64,000 nucleotides of DNA from Streptomyces sp. CA-210063 (GTDB taxonomy: Bacteria; Actinomycetota; Actinomycetes; Streptomycetales; Streptomycetaceae): assembly GCF_024612015.1 (NCBI RefSeq), contig NZ_CP102512.1:5766001-5830000 (forward strand), written 5' to 3'. The position numbers were made by a program, and so were the translations under genes. Of this stretch, positions 41,365 through 50,057 are shown piece by piece; within the stretch, counting starts at the first letter, position 1, and every line of letters starts with the position of its first letter. The notes below the pieces were generated by a model, which had not been told where the DNA came from, did no database searches, and saw nothing but the letters and a program-made list of their open reading frames with translations.

Positions 41365-41964
41365 ATGACGCAGCCCCTCCATCGCCGCCGGCCGACCCCG
41401 GGCAACCCGCGCGTGCAGCGCACCCGCAACCGCGTGCTGGCCGTCGCGCGAGAACTGCTGCCTCAGGTCGGACCGGCCGGGCTGACCTACGCCCTGCTGG
41501 CCGAGCGAGCGGACGTCACCCGCCAGACCCTCTACCGGCACTGGCCCACCCGAGCCGCACTGCTCTTCGACCTCATCCTCGAAGGCCCCGACCTCGGCAC
41601 CTACCCCGAACCGGGCAGCGACGTGCGTGAGGTGGCCACCGCCTGGCTGAAGAGCCTGCGCGCCGGCGTCAGCGTGCCGGCCGTGCGAACCGCGGCTCTG
41701 GCCGTCACCGCCCAGGCCGACCACGACCCCGACAGCGCCCAGGCACTCGTCCGCATAGGCGAGGACCGCTACGCCGGCTTCAACAAGCTGCTGGAGCCTT
41801 CGGGCGTCCAGATCAGCGACGACGAGTTCACCCTGCTCTACGGGCCCGTCCTCGCCCGGCTCTTCCTCGACCGTGGCCAGGTCACCGACGCCTTCATCGA
41901 CGCCGTCGTGACCCAGTGGCTCCCCCTGCTGGAGCGTGCCGACGCACAGCAGGACTCCCAGTAG
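41365..41964 (+). CDS. TetR-family regulator
   Basis: 199 residues from the ATG at 41365. HTH at about 35-55 (TYALLAERADVTRQTLYRHW), first helix NRVLAVARELLPQVGPAG. The C-terminal domain is helical with no recognisable ligand motif. It almost certainly binds the repeats at 41264-41346 to repress the divergent hydrolase-ABM operon and itself. Confidence 0.88.
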   Translation: MTQPLHRRRPTPGNPRVQRTRNRVLAVARELLPQVGPAGLTYALLAERADVTRQTLYRHWPTRAALLFDLILEGPDLGTYPEPGSDVREVATAWLKSLRAGVSVPAVRTAALAVTAQADHDPDSAQALVRIGEDRYAGFNKLLEPSGVQISDDEFTLLYGPVLARLFLDRGQVTDAFIDAVVTQWLPLLERADAQQDSQ

Positions 41965-42593
41965 CAGTCGCCGAGAGCTCTTGACAGCGCCTCACCTGCC
42001 GCATCAGCTTCCTCCGCATGGCGGCCGGGGCCGGCACCTGAATCCGGAAGAAGCAGGAGACCGCCGCAGGAAGCGGCACCAGTCCGGTGATCGGCTTCAT
42101 GGAAGCTTCATGGGCTGAGTGGTTCGTGCTTTATGAGGCGGCTGTTGCCTGGCGGTCATGCACGTACTCCTCGTCCCGCCGGTGGACAGCGTTGATCACC
42201 CTGCTGTTCGACACCTGACTACGGCGGTTGACACCGCGCTGCCCGGTTCCGTCGTGCTCGGCGCGTTCCCTCGTCCGGGGTCGGCCAGCCGCGTGGACCC
42301 CGTTGGGCAGGCGGGTCGGCGATGACGCGCCGCATCCCACGCATGAGCGCCGGATCGATCTGCTGACGGCGACTGGCCCGGCCGAGGAGCGACTTACCCG
42401 CTTGCGCTCCCCGATCGGCCCGCACCGCGCGCACGCCCGCGCGTGGAGGCAGCGGTCTCCATGACGGCGGGGACCATCACCGTCCCGCGCAGGCCCTGCC
42501 CGGCCTGGCGACGGCGCCGTGACGCACGCACATACGACCTGACGCACGCACATACGACCTGACTCGCGCACAGAATGAAGAGGGGAACTGGAA
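41965..42593. other. Long gene-free gap
   Basis: No credible gene; open frames here are short and lack start signals. It contains an exact 20-bp tandem duplication at 42521-42560 (units 42521-42540 and 42541-42560) with a partial third copy, immediately upstream of the amidohydrolase gene. Confidence 0.55.
42521..42560 (+). repeat. Exact 20-bp tandem duplication
   Basis: Two identical units (GACGCACGCACATACGACCT) at 42521 and 42541, followed by a decaying third. It lies in the probable promoter of the amidohydrolase. Confidence 0.85.
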
Positions 42594-43778
42594 ATGAACC
42601 TGCGACGGAACATCTCGCGTCGAAGGATGATCGAAGGGGCATCGGCCGCGGCGCTTGTCACGGCGGCGGCGGCCACGGTGCCGGCCGCCATGGCCAGTCC
42701 GGAGGCGGCAGCGTCCGGTCCGGGGCTGCCGAAGGGCAACTGGCGTATCGACACCCACGCGCACTATTCCCCCGACGTGTACAACGACTACCTGAAGCGC
42801 TACGGCCTCCTCGGCGCCATCACCGGGGCGTACGGTCCGTGGTCGGTCGACCGGCACCTGGCCTTCATGGACCAGTACCGGATCCAGGCCAGCGTCCTGT
42901 CGTTCGGCGACCTCCAGGTCACCGTCGGCCCGGTCGACGACCGGCGCGCCACCGCCCGCGCGGTCAACGACTGGGCCCGCGACCTCGTGCAGACCCGTGG
43001 TGACCGGTTCGGGATCTTCGCGGTCACCCCGATGCCCGACATCGAGGGCTCGGTGGCCGAGGTGGACCGCGCGCTCGGCGAACTGGATCTCGACGGCATC
43101 TGTCTGCTCACCAACTACAAGGGCACCTACCTGGGGGATCCTTCGTTCGCGCCTCTGTACGAGATCCTCAATGACCGCGGTGCCTACGTCTACGTCCACC
43201 CGACGGGCCCGGAGAACAACCCGGCTCCCAAGCTCTGCTTCGGCCCCGACATCCCGGCCGGGAACAACGTCTTCGAGTACACCTTCGACGCGACCCGTGC
43301 GATGACGAGCCTGATCTACAACGGTGTCCTGCGGGACTACCCGAACATCCGCTGGCACTTCACGCACTGCGGCGGGGCACTGCCGTTCCTGGCCTACCGG
43401 CTCGCGACACGGCACTCGGCCTTCCCGCCGTTCAACGAGGTGCTGCCGGAAGGCCCCCTCACGTACCTCTCGCGGATGTACTTCGACGACGCGCAGGCGT
43501 TCACCGCCGCGCAGTTGCAGCCGCTGTCGTCGCTGGTGCCCGACAACCACATCATGTTCGGCAGCGACTGGCCGGCGACCCGGCACCTCTACGCGGCCGA
43601 CAACGTCGAGACGATGCCCTTCCTCAAGGGCAGCCTGCCGCTTCCCAAGGCAGGCGACCCCGAACCGACCGTCGACGAGATCTACAACCGGCGCCAGCGG
43701 ATCGCTCTCGAGCGGACCAACGCCCTCGAGCAGTTCCCGAAGCTGCGGGCGCGTATACGCCGCGCCGGCTCGCGCTGA
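42594..43778 (+). CDS. Tat-exported amidohydrolase (ACMSD-like)
   Basis: 394 residues. N-terminal twin-arginine signal NISRRRMIEGASAAALVTAA, cleavage about residue 40. The TIM-barrel metal-dependent hydrolase shows DTHAHYSP (53-60), a His in VYVHPTGPENN, FTHCGGALPF and the metal Asp in MFGSDWPAT. These match the amidohydrolase-2 group that includes 2-amino-3-carboxymuconate semialdehyde decarboxylase and related decarboxylases. Secreted members are rare, so the substrate may be an external aromatic acid. It precedes a two-component system (44343-46193) after a decayed glycosyltransferase. Confidence 0.85.
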   Translation: MNLRRNISRRRMIEGASAAALVTAAAATVPAAMASPEAAASGPGLPKGNWRIDTHAHYSPDVYNDYLKRYGLLGAITGAYGPWSVDRHLAFMDQYRIQASVLSFGDLQVTVGPVDDRRATARAVNDWARDLVQTRGDRFGIFAVTPMPDIEGSVAEVDRALGELDLDGICLLTNYKGTYLGDPSFAPLYEILNDRGAYVYVHPTGPENNPAPKLCFGPDIPAGNNVFEYTFDATRAMTSLIYNGVLRDYPNIRWHFTHCGGALPFLAYRLATRHSAFPPFNEVLPEGPLTYLSRMYFDDAQAFTAAQLQPLSSLVPDNHIMFGSDWPATRHLYAADNVETMPFLKGSLPLPKAGDPEPTVDEIYNRRQRIALERTNALEQFPKLRARIRRAGSR

Positions 43779-43980
43779 GCCGCGACCGAACGCCCAGCCC
43801 GCCGCCCGCTGCCCCGCCGACGGGGCGCGGGCGGCGCTCTGTGCAAAGGCCGGCGCCGGCCGACAGGGAGGCCGTCGACGGAAATCGGCGTCGGCGTCGG
43901 CGCCGGGCGAACGCGGCCCGCAGGATGGGGGAGCCGGTTCACGCAGGTGCGCTTCGCACGTGGCGGGTCGTCTCTCCTGC

Positions 43981-44300
43981 CGCGCGGAGCTGCGGGGCCT
44001 GGTCACCATGGAGGCCGTGGCCGCGGGCAAGCGAGTCGTCGCGGCCGATGGCGCTGCCGCACCTGGTCCGCCTCGGCCGCGACGGCTACTTCTTCCCGTC
44101 CGGTGACGTGCGCGCCGTCGACACCCGCCTCATGGAGTTGCTCGACGATCCGGCGGCCAGGCGGCCAGGCGGCCAAGCGGCCCGGCGCCGGACGGGCGAG
44201 GCCGGCCGGGAGATCGTCGTCGACCACGACAGCGACCGTACGCTGGCCGCATTCGAAGCCCTGTACCTCCGCGGCGCCGGTCACCCCGCGGCCATGACGG
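43981..44300 (+). pseudogene. Glycosyltransferase group 1 fragment, frameshifted
   Basis: Reads as the C-terminal part of a GT-B glycosyltransferase in two frames: LRGLVTMEAVAAGKRVVAAD, then (other frame) MALPHLVRLGRDGYFFPSGD and DSDRTLAAFEALYLRG. The frames join near 44050 if one base is gained or lost. The N-terminal domain is absent, and a small CGGCCAGG-type repeat interrupts at 44150-44175. It is clearly a remnant, lying directly before the response regulator start. Confidence 0.65.
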
Positions 44301-44342
44301 CCCTCCCCCTTCCCCCCACCTCGGCGATGGAAAGCGAGCACG

Positions 44343-45047
44343 ATGAGTACGCAGCGCGTTCTGGTCGTCGATGACGAACCCAAGATCCGCATGACCGTGC
44401 GCGGCTACCTGGAGTCGGACGGGTTCCACGTCATCGAAGCCGCGGACGGACCGTCCGCCCTCCAGGCGGTCACCCGTGACCGGCCGGACCTGGTGGTGCT
44501 TGATGTGATGCTCCCGGGGCTGGACGGGTTCCAGGTCCTGCGCCGCATCCGGGAGGCGAGCCAGATCCCGGTGATCCTTCTCACCGCCCGGGACGAGGAG
44601 GTCGACCGGCTGATCGGTTTCACCACCGGCGGCGACGACTACGTCACCAAGCCGTTCAGCCCCCGCGAACTGGCTCTGCGCGTGCGCGCGATCCTGCGGC
44701 GCGCCGACAACCGGCCTGAGGCGGCCCACGAGGACGGGGTGCTGCGCTTCGACGGCTTGAGTGTCGATCCCGATACGCGAACCGTCCTCGTCGACGCCGA
44801 CCGGACGGTGGAACTGTCCGCCCTCGACTTCGACCTGCTGCTTGCGATGGCCCGGGTCCCCGGGCGGGTCTTCACCCGGCGCGGCCTGCTGGCCCAGGTG
44901 TGGGGCGAGGACTTCTTCGGCGACGAGCGCGTCGTGGACGTGCACATCCGTACCCTGCGGCGCGCACTGGGCGACGACGCGAGCGCACCCCGGTTCGTGG
45001 GCACCGTCCGCACCATCGGCTACCGGTTCATCGGACGCCCCGCCTAG
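44343..45047 (+). CDS. OmpR-family response regulator
   Basis: 234 residues. Receiver domain: VVDDEPKIR, phospho-acceptor Asp54 in LVVLDVMLPGLDG, LTARDEE and TKPF. Winged helix: LSALDFDLLLAMARVPGRVF and VWGEDFFGDERVVDVHIRTL. Its kinase is encoded 15 bases downstream. Resembles regulators of envelope or antibiotic stress; no target is evident in the window. Confidence 0.92.
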   Translation: MSTQRVLVVDDEPKIRMTVRGYLESDGFHVIEAADGPSALQAVTRDRPDLVVLDVMLPGLDGFQVLRRIREASQIPVILLTARDEEVDRLIGFTTGGDDYVTKPFSPRELALRVRAILRRADNRPEAAHEDGVLRFDGLSVDPDTRTVLVDADRTVELSALDFDLLLAMARVPGRVFTRRGLLAQVWGEDFFGDERVVDVHIRTLRRALGDDASAPRFVGTVRTIGYRFIGRPA

Positions 45048-45062
45048 AGGGGACACCCACCC

Positions 45063-46193
45063 ATGCCGCCCTCCCGCTTCCCGGCCTACCACGGGTGCCG
45101 TGCGCGGCTGCGCCGACTCCAGGAGCGTTTGTCGCTCCGCAACCGGCTGGTGCTCTCGCACGTCACGGTGCTCCTCCTGGCACTGCTGGCCATGGCGGCA
45201 ATCAGCGCGCTGATCGAGGTGTGGCTCGGGCTTGACGATGTCGAGGCCGACGTGGTCCTGCAGGTCGGCCTTCTGTTCGGAGTGGCCGCGGCCTTCCCGG
45301 CGTCCGTCGCCCTGTCCCGGTTTCTGCTGCGTCCGCTCGACAGGGTGCGCGCCGCCACACACCGGCTCGCCGAGGGACACTACGACGACAACCTCGAACT
45401 CCCCAGCGAGCCGGGCCTGGCAGCGCTGGTCGAAGACGTCAACACGCTGGCGGCAGCCCTCGCCGACACCGAACGCCGCCGCGCCCGGCTGATCTCCGAG
45501 GTCGCCCACGAGATGCGCACCCCCATCACCCTCCTACGCGCCCAGATCGAGGGCATGGCCGACGGGATCTTCATCCCCGATGAGGCGATGTTCGCCTCCC
45601 TCACCGACGACCTTCACCGGTTGCAGCGCCTGGCGGGCGACCTCTCCAGCCTGTCCCGGTCGGAGGAGGGCGCCTTCGCTCTCCACCGCGAGCCCACCGA
45701 CCTGGCCATGGTGGCGCGAACCACCGTCGAGCGACTGCGCCCTCAGTACGACGACCAGATGGTGACCCTCGTCGTGGACGCGGACAACCCCGTCGTCGCC
45801 TTCTGCGACCCGGACCGGATCACCCAGGTCCTGGTGAACCTGCTCGGCAACGCACTGGCCGCATCCGATCCGCACGGGCACGTGGCACTGTCCGTGCACA
45901 CCGAACCGTCGCCCGGCCACCACGTGATCGTCCGCGTCATGGACGACGGCATCGGCATCGCCGCACACGACCTCGAGCGCATCTTCCACCGCTTCGAACG
46001 CCTTGAGCATCCCGGCCGCCCCGCTGCCGCCGGCGGCAGCGGCATCGGCCTGGCCATCGCCCGGGGCATCGCCCGAGCCCACGGCGGAGACATCACCGCG
46101 GAATCCGCTGGGCTGGGCAAGGGAGCAACGTTCACCTTGCGCCTACCGCAGGAACCCGCCCCAGGAGGCGGCAACCCTCCGGTCTCCCGCTGA
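45063..46193 (+). CDS. Sensor histidine kinase
   Basis: 376 residues. Two membrane helices (about 30-53 and 64-88) with almost no extracytoplasmic loop between them, so the signal is probably read in the membrane or inside. HAMP at about 90-135, phospho-acceptor His149 (SEVAHEMRTPITLL), and HATPase_c with NLLGNALAAS, DDGIGI and GSGIGLAIARG. Partner of the regulator at 44343. The short intramembrane-sensing layout resembles kinases that respond to lipid or cell-wall damage. Confidence 0.9.
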   Translation: MPPSRFPAYHGCRARLRRLQERLSLRNRLVLSHVTVLLLALLAMAAISALIEVWLGLDDVEADVVLQVGLLFGVAAAFPASVALSRFLLRPLDRVRAATHRLAEGHYDDNLELPSEPGLAALVEDVNTLAAALADTERRRARLISEVAHEMRTPITLLRAQIEGMADGIFIPDEAMFASLTDDLHRLQRLAGDLSSLSRSEEGAFALHREPTDLAMVARTTVERLRPQYDDQMVTLVVDADNPVVAFCDPDRITQVLVNLLGNALAASDPHGHVALSVHTEPSPGHHVIVRVMDDGIGIAAHDLERIFHRFERLEHPGRPAAAGGSGIGLAIARGIARAHGGDITAESAGLGKGATFTLRLPQEPAPGGGNPPVSR

Positions 46194-46417
46194 CTCCGTC
46201 GGCCCATCGGCCCCGGAGGATCTGAGAGAACAGACTCGCCGTCCGCTACGAGAGGGCACGGCTGCCGAGGTCGGCTTGCGATGCGGGGCGTAGCCGAGGG
46301 CCGCTCGGCGAGCAGTGGGACGTGCGGAGCGAAGACGAGGCGGCGCGCAAACTACCTCGGCTGAGCGCGATGTTTCCCCTGCCGCCGCTGGCCCGGTAGG
46401 GGCGACAGCGCGAGGAG

Positions 46418-46834
46418 TCAGGTCAGCGTTTCGGCAAGGGTGTCGACAGACAGGCGATGCCATTCGTGGCCGCAACCGTCGGAGCAGAAGCGCTCCCGTC
46501 GACGTCCGTCGGCTACGGCCAGCACCGCGATCAGCAGCCGGAACGACTTGAGGCGCTCGTCGTGGGGAGTGAGGCCGGCGATCTTCCCGAGTTGCTGGTC
46601 GATCCGCCCTCGTGTGATCAGAACTGCCGGTGTGTGCGTGGCGCGAAGTCCGGAACGTCGGATACTTTCCGGGCCGTCCTCGGCGGTGGCGCGGGCCTGA
46701 ACGCAGAAATGTGACAGGAGGCGCAGGGTGTTGGACTGCTCTTCAGCGGAGAGGCTCTCGAACCACTCGATGCCCTGTGGCATCGGCCGAAGCTCCTGGG
46801 CGAGCTCGTTGAGAACGATGTACGGATCAGCCAT
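46418..46834 (-). CDS. DUF5958 protein
   Basis: 138 residues from the ATG at 46834. The sequence (VLNELAQELRPMPQGIEWFE, SLSAEEQSNTLRLLSHFCVQ, RATHTPAVLITRGRIDQQLG, CSDGCGHEWHRLS) matches the DUF5958 family of Streptomyces as I know it. A Cys-Cys-His group near the end (FCSDGCGHEWH) could bind a metal. Role unknown. It follows a tRNA-like RNA and a DIP1984 gene on the same strand. Confidence 0.82.
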   Translation of the reverse strand: MADPYIVLNELAQELRPMPQGIEWFESLSAEEQSNTLRLLSHFCVQARATAEDGPESIRRSGLRATHTPAVLITRGRIDQQLGKIAGLTPHDERLKSFRLLIAVLAVADGRRRERFCSDGCGHEWHRLSVDTLAETLT

Positions 46835-46979
46835 CGCACGCCCCCGTTGTCCTCGGATCGCCGTTGTCCATGGTGCCGCGATGTGGAAAGCCCCGAACCC
46901 GCCCTCACCGCTTCGGATCTGCACGTGGTGATGTGCTGTGCGATGTGCACCTTTACCTGTACGCCGTGCTGAGCTGCAC

Positions 46980-47098
46980 TGTTGATGGGGAGTCGAACCC
47001 CCGCGTTGCTCTTCACGCACCAGGAGTGGACCGGAACCGCCGACCCTCGGTGTGTGCACGCCTCCGAAGCTGCTACCTGCTCCACATCGTCCCCGCCT
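46980..47098 (-). ncRNA. Candidate tRNA-like RNA
   Basis: On the minus strand, immediately after the DIP1984 gene, a segment has two tRNA hallmarks: a D-arm-like GAGC-AGGTAGCA-GCTT (plus 47067-47082) with the invariant GG, and a T-arm GGGGG-TTCGACT-CCCC (plus 46987-47002) whose loop fits TTCRANY exactly. They are about 65 bases apart, longer than in a normal tRNA, and I could not draw a canonical anticodon arm or acceptor stem; a CCA end is absent. So this is not an ordinary tRNA gene. I faintly recall tRNA-like RNAs beside DIP1984 or RtcB genes in actinobacteria, unverified. Boundaries are approximate. Confidence 0.5.
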
Positions 47099-47108
47099 GC
47101 TGGACTAC

Positions 47109-47579
47109 TCAGTCCAGCAGATCCACCTCCCAGTTCGTACGCTGGATCCGCACATCGACCTCGCGGATCTCCCGCGCGAGAACATCCGCCTGACCGCGCA
47201 GTTCCGCGACCGGAAGCGCGGACAGCATCATCAGCTCGGACCGGAGTTGCCGGCCGTATCCCCGCTCGCCGCTACCCGCCGCCGCGTCCGCCGCCGCGGT
47301 GACCACAGAGTGACGCAACCGCAGGACATCCCGGCGTGCGAGGGCATCGGTGAGCGTGCCGTCGGGACCCATCTCCACGGTGGCATTGGTCCGGTTGATC
47401 CGCCGGATCAACGTTTCCAGAGCGCTCAGCACCTCACCGGCCTCAGCCAACAACTGGGCGGCATCCTCGGCGGGCGCCTCCCCCTCCTGATACCGCGCAC
47501 TGCTGACGACGCGCGCTCGCAACTGTTCTACCCGGCGCGTCGCCTCCGCACGTTCCGCCAGTGCCTCAGCAAGCTTCAC
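47109..47579 (-). CDS. DIP1984 family protein
   Basis: 156 residues from the GTG at 47579, supported by GGAGG and the family-standard opening KLAEALAERAEATRRVEQLR. The body is helical, with IRRINRTNATVEMGPDGTLT and LRSELMMLSALPVAELRGQA, characteristic of the DIP1984 family. These small coiled proteins occur in actinobacteria and are, as I recall, discussed in RNA-repair neighbourhoods; their biochemical role is unknown. The stop codon lies within a hairpin (about 47098-47116, CTGGACT and AGTCCAG arms), which would separate it from the tRNA-like segment downstream. Confidence 0.85.
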   Translation of the reverse strand: MKLAEALAERAEATRRVEQLRARVVSSARYQEGEAPAEDAAQLLAEAGEVLSALETLIRRINRTNATVEMGPDGTLTDALARRDVLRLRHSVVTAAADAAAGSGERGYGRQLRSELMMLSALPVAELRGQADVLAREIREVDVRIQRTNWEVDLLD

Positions 47580-47603
47580 TGTCTCCACCTCCCCCTCCCT
47601 GAG

Positions 47604-47627
47604 TTCGCACGAGTATACGAGTGTGAA
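47604..47627. promoter_or_regulatory. Palindromic site in the DIP1984 promoter
   Basis: TTCGCAC and GTGTGAA arms (one mismatch) flank GAGTATACGA, giving a near-perfect 24-base palindrome 25-48 bases upstream of the DIP1984 start. Likely binding site of an unidentified regulator. Confidence 0.6.
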
Positions 47628-47639
47628 CCAGCTCATACG

Positions 47640-47855
47640 CACCTGGATTTTGATCCACAGGAGGCCCTGACCACTCTGTTCGGGAGCAAGAACGGCCTGG
47701 TGGTCGCCCTCGTCGCCGATTACCTGCGGCCGTACTACGAAGAGATCGAGCAGGCGGTTCCAGCTGAGCTGGATCTACTCGAAGCGGTCGACGCCTTCCC
47801 CCTGGCTGGCTGGAGCGGGCGTTCTGCGGCGGATTGGGCGGCGCTGACAGGTTGA
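47640..47855 (+). pseudogene. TetR-like C-terminal fragment
   Basis: An in-frame stretch reading QEALTTLFGSKNGLVVALVA then DYLRPYYEEIEQAVPAELDLL looks like the end of a TetR HTH (FGSKNGL) and its following helix, but no HTH start lies upstream. The following GDGWSGRSAADWAALTG stop is abrupt. Probably a remnant, with the match only to the family consensus. Confidence 0.3.
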
Positions 47856-47875
47856 GGTGGACCGACGGGGGCCAT

Positions 47876-48733
47876 GTGGATGTCACTGAGCGCGAGCTGA
47901 CCGATCCCTGGGAGGGCGTGCTGGTAGCTCCCGTCCGCGGTAGTGACATCGGTGTCCTGGTCCTGGCGGGATCAAGCGGGCGTGTCGAACGAGAAAGAGC
48001 ACGCATCCTTGCCAAGCAGGGCATGACGGCCATGTCGATCTGCTGGTTCGGTGGACCGGGGCAGTCCCCGGGGATCTGCGAGATCCCACTGGAAACCTTC
48101 ACCGCCGCCGTCGACCTCCTCCGGTTGAACGGGGCACGACGTATCGGCATCGTGGGCACTTCCAAGGGGGCTGAGGCAGCTCTGCTCACGGCAGTGCACG
48201 ATCCACGCGTGGACGTCGTCATCGCGATGTCGCCCACCTCTCGGGTCTGGTGCAACGTTGGTCCAGGCCGCGACGGAGCACGACACCCTTATCGATCGTC
48301 TTGGACATGGCGAGAGCGGGCGCTGCCCTTCGTCCCGTTGGACGATTCCTGGACTTCTGCAGGGCCGGACGGCGGGCCGGTCGCCATCCGCGGGTGGTAC
48401 GAACTGAGCGAGCGGACGTTTGCTGATCTGCTCCCTTCAGCGGAGATCCCCGTGGACAACGCGCGGGCCGATCTGCTGCTTGTCGCAGGCGGCGACGATG
48501 CGATGTGGCCGTCTCTGCCCTTCGCCGAACAACTGGCGCAACGCCGACGCTCAGTCGGGGCCACGGTGCGTCTGATCGCCCGCCACGATGCGGGCCACCG
48601 GCCACGTTTTCCCGGCGAGAGCCCGGCGTCGACATCCCCACGCTTCCAGTACGGAGGCACGCCCGAAGCTGACGCGCTCTTGGGGACAGCCGCCTGGCCC
48701 CACGTCCTTGACGCGCTCCAGAGCAGGGGCTGA
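47876..48733 (+). CDS. BAAT/dienelactone-hydrolase-type acyl-CoA thioesterase
   Basis: 285 residues from the GTG at 47876. It shows the BAAT_C pattern: GVLVLAGSSGRVERERARIL, GQSPGICEIPLETFTAAVDL, and the nucleophile elbow IGIVGTSKGAEAAL, followed by acid ADLLLVAGGDDAMWPS and His in RHDAGHRPRFPG. These enzymes cleave acyl-CoA or acyl thioesters. Unlike mammalian BAAT it has no N-terminal transferase domain. Context offers no pathway. Confidence 0.8.
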   Translation: MDVTERELTDPWEGVLVAPVRGSDIGVLVLAGSSGRVERERARILAKQGMTAMSICWFGGPGQSPGICEIPLETFTAAVDLLRLNGARRIGIVGTSKGAEAALLTAVHDPRVDVVIAMSPTSRVWCNVGPGRDGARHPYRSSWTWRERALPFVPLDDSWTSAGPDGGPVAIRGWYELSERTFADLLPSAEIPVDNARADLLLVAGGDDAMWPSLPFAEQLAQRRRSVGATVRLIARHDAGHRPRFPGESPASTSPRFQYGGTPEADALLGTAAWPHVLDALQSRG

Positions 48734-48800
48734 CCTGCTCTGCAGAGACAGGGCATCGTCTAGCAGTTCCCCGAGCCCCATGCCCCCCGTGGCGTAGCGC

Positions 48801-48828
48801 ACTTTTGCAAGCGGGTGCTTGCAAAAGT
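48801..48828. promoter_or_regulatory. Perfect 12-bp palindrome upstream of the XRE gene
   Basis: Arms 48801-48812 and 48817-48828 (ACTTTTGCAAGC and its complement) flank GGGT; an extra TTAGCAA half-site follows. It lies 26-54 bases before the ATG at 48855, a typical autoregulatory position. Confidence 0.75.
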
Positions 48829-48854
48829 TAGCAAGGGTGGGGCATGGTGGAGGC

Positions 48855-49310
48855 ATGGCATCGCTCAACGTCGGCAATCTCGGTGAGTACCTGCGTGAAC
48901 AGCGGCGAAACGCGCAGCTGTCGCTCAGGCAGCTCGCCGACGCCGCCGGGGTGTCCAATCCGTATCTGAGCCAGATCGAGCGCGGGCTGCGCAAGCCGAG
49001 CGCGGAGGTGTTGCAGCAGGTCGCCAAGGCGCTGCGGATCTCCGCCGAGACGCTGTATGTGCGGGCCGGCATCCTCGACGCCGAGCGGGATCGGGACGAG
49101 ATCGAGACGCGCGCCGTCATACTCGCCGATCCCACGCTGAACGAGCGGCAGAAGCAGGTGCTGCTCCAGATCTACGAGTCCTTCCGCAAGGAGAACGGAT
49201 TCGAGGTCGACCTCGGTGCCGGCATGGCGACGGACGCGGACGAACCCTCGGACCCCGGCCCCCGTACGGCCGACGGCGGCGACGCCGGTCCGCAGCAGAC
49301 GGCGAGTTGA
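48855..49310 (+). CDS. XRE-family regulator
   Basis: 151 residues; ATG at 48855 with GGTGGAGG upstream. HTH at about 14-70 (LGEYLREQRRNAQLSLRQLA, GVSNPYLSQIERGLRKPSAE). The tail after residue 75 is Glu/Asp-rich and may mediate contacts. In S. coelicolor a homologue sits next to the HbhA-like gene. A perfect palindrome just upstream (48801-48828) suggests self-regulation. Confidence 0.88.
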   Translation: MASLNVGNLGEYLREQRRNAQLSLRQLADAAGVSNPYLSQIERGLRKPSAEVLQQVAKALRISAETLYVRAGILDAERDRDEIETRAVILADPTLNERQKQVLLQIYESFRKENGFEVDLGAGMATDADEPSDPGPRTADGGDAGPQQTAS

Positions 49311-49385
49311 CGAGCTCGACGACTTCGACGACCTCGATGACTTGGACGACTCGAACGACTCGAACGACTCGGACGACTCGACGAA
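49311..49385 (+). repeat. GACGACTCG tandem repeat
   Basis: A string of 9-bp units (GACGACTCG, TCGAACGAC type) fills the gap after the XRE stop. In another frame it would encode an acidic Asp/Ser run, so it could also be a decayed extension of the XRE gene. Confidence 0.65.
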
Positions 49386-49451
49386 GGCGTCGAACGCGGA
49401 CCGGAACAACAGAAAAAACCCTCAGCTGAACCAACCGGGAGGACCCTCACC

Positions 49452-50057
49452 ATGGCCATCACCGACGACATCCGCAAGGCCGTCACCGACCCGACGCCCC
49501 TCTACTTCGCCGCCGGCACCGCCGACCTCGCCCTCCAGCAGGCGAAGAAGGTCCCCGGCATCGTCGAGCAGCTGCGCGCCGAGGCCCCGGCCCGGATCGA
49601 CGCCGTACGCCAGACCGACCCGAAGGCCGTGCAGGAGAAGGCGACCGCCCGCGTCAAGGAGACTCAGGAGAACCTCCAGACCAAGGTCACCGAAATCCTC
49701 GGCACCTTCGACACCGACCTGAAGAAGATCGGTGAGACCGCCCAGGACTTCGCGCTGCGCAGCGTCGGCGTCGCCGCCGAGTACGCCGTGAAGGCCCGGG
49801 AGGCGTACGAGAAGGTCGCCGAGCACGGTGAGCAGGCCGTGAAGACCTGGCGTGGCGAGGCCGCGGAGGAGATCGAGGAGCTCGCGATCGCCGTGGAGCC
49901 GAAGTCCGAGCCGGTCGAGGTCAAGGACGAGCCGGCGGCCGCGAAGCCCGCCGAGGCCCAGGCCGCGCCCGCCCCCGCCGCCAAGAAGACCCCGGCGAAG
50001 AAGGCCCCGGCCCGGAAGGCGACGACCTCGAACAAGACCACCCCGCCCGCCAAGTAA
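49452..50057 (+). CDS. HbhA-like surface coiled-coil protein
   Basis: 201 residues. A long helical domain (about 1-130, with TDLALQQAKKVPGIVEQLRA) and a Lys/Ala/Pro-rich C-terminus (KKTPAKKAPARKATTS) give the layout of mycobacterial heparin-binding haemagglutinin. In Streptomyces it is regarded as a membrane- or lipid-associated protein. Start ATG at 49452 after AACCAACCGGGAGG. Follows the XRE gene. Confidence 0.85.
   Translation: MAITDDIRKAVTDPTPLYFAAGTADLALQQAKKVPGIVEQLRAEAPARIDAVRQTDPKAVQEKATARVKETQENLQTKVTEILGTFDTDLKKIGETAQDFALRSVGVAAEYAVKAREAYEKVAEHGEQAVKTWRGEAAEEIEELAIAVEPKSEPVEVKDEPAAAKPAEAQAAPAPAAKKTPAKKAPARKATTSNKTTPPAK

Noticed and set aside
46980..47098. Canonical tRNA gene
   Set aside because: D- and T-arm-like segments are present but too far apart, with no anticodon arm, no acceptor pairing and no CCA; kept only as a tRNA-like candidate.
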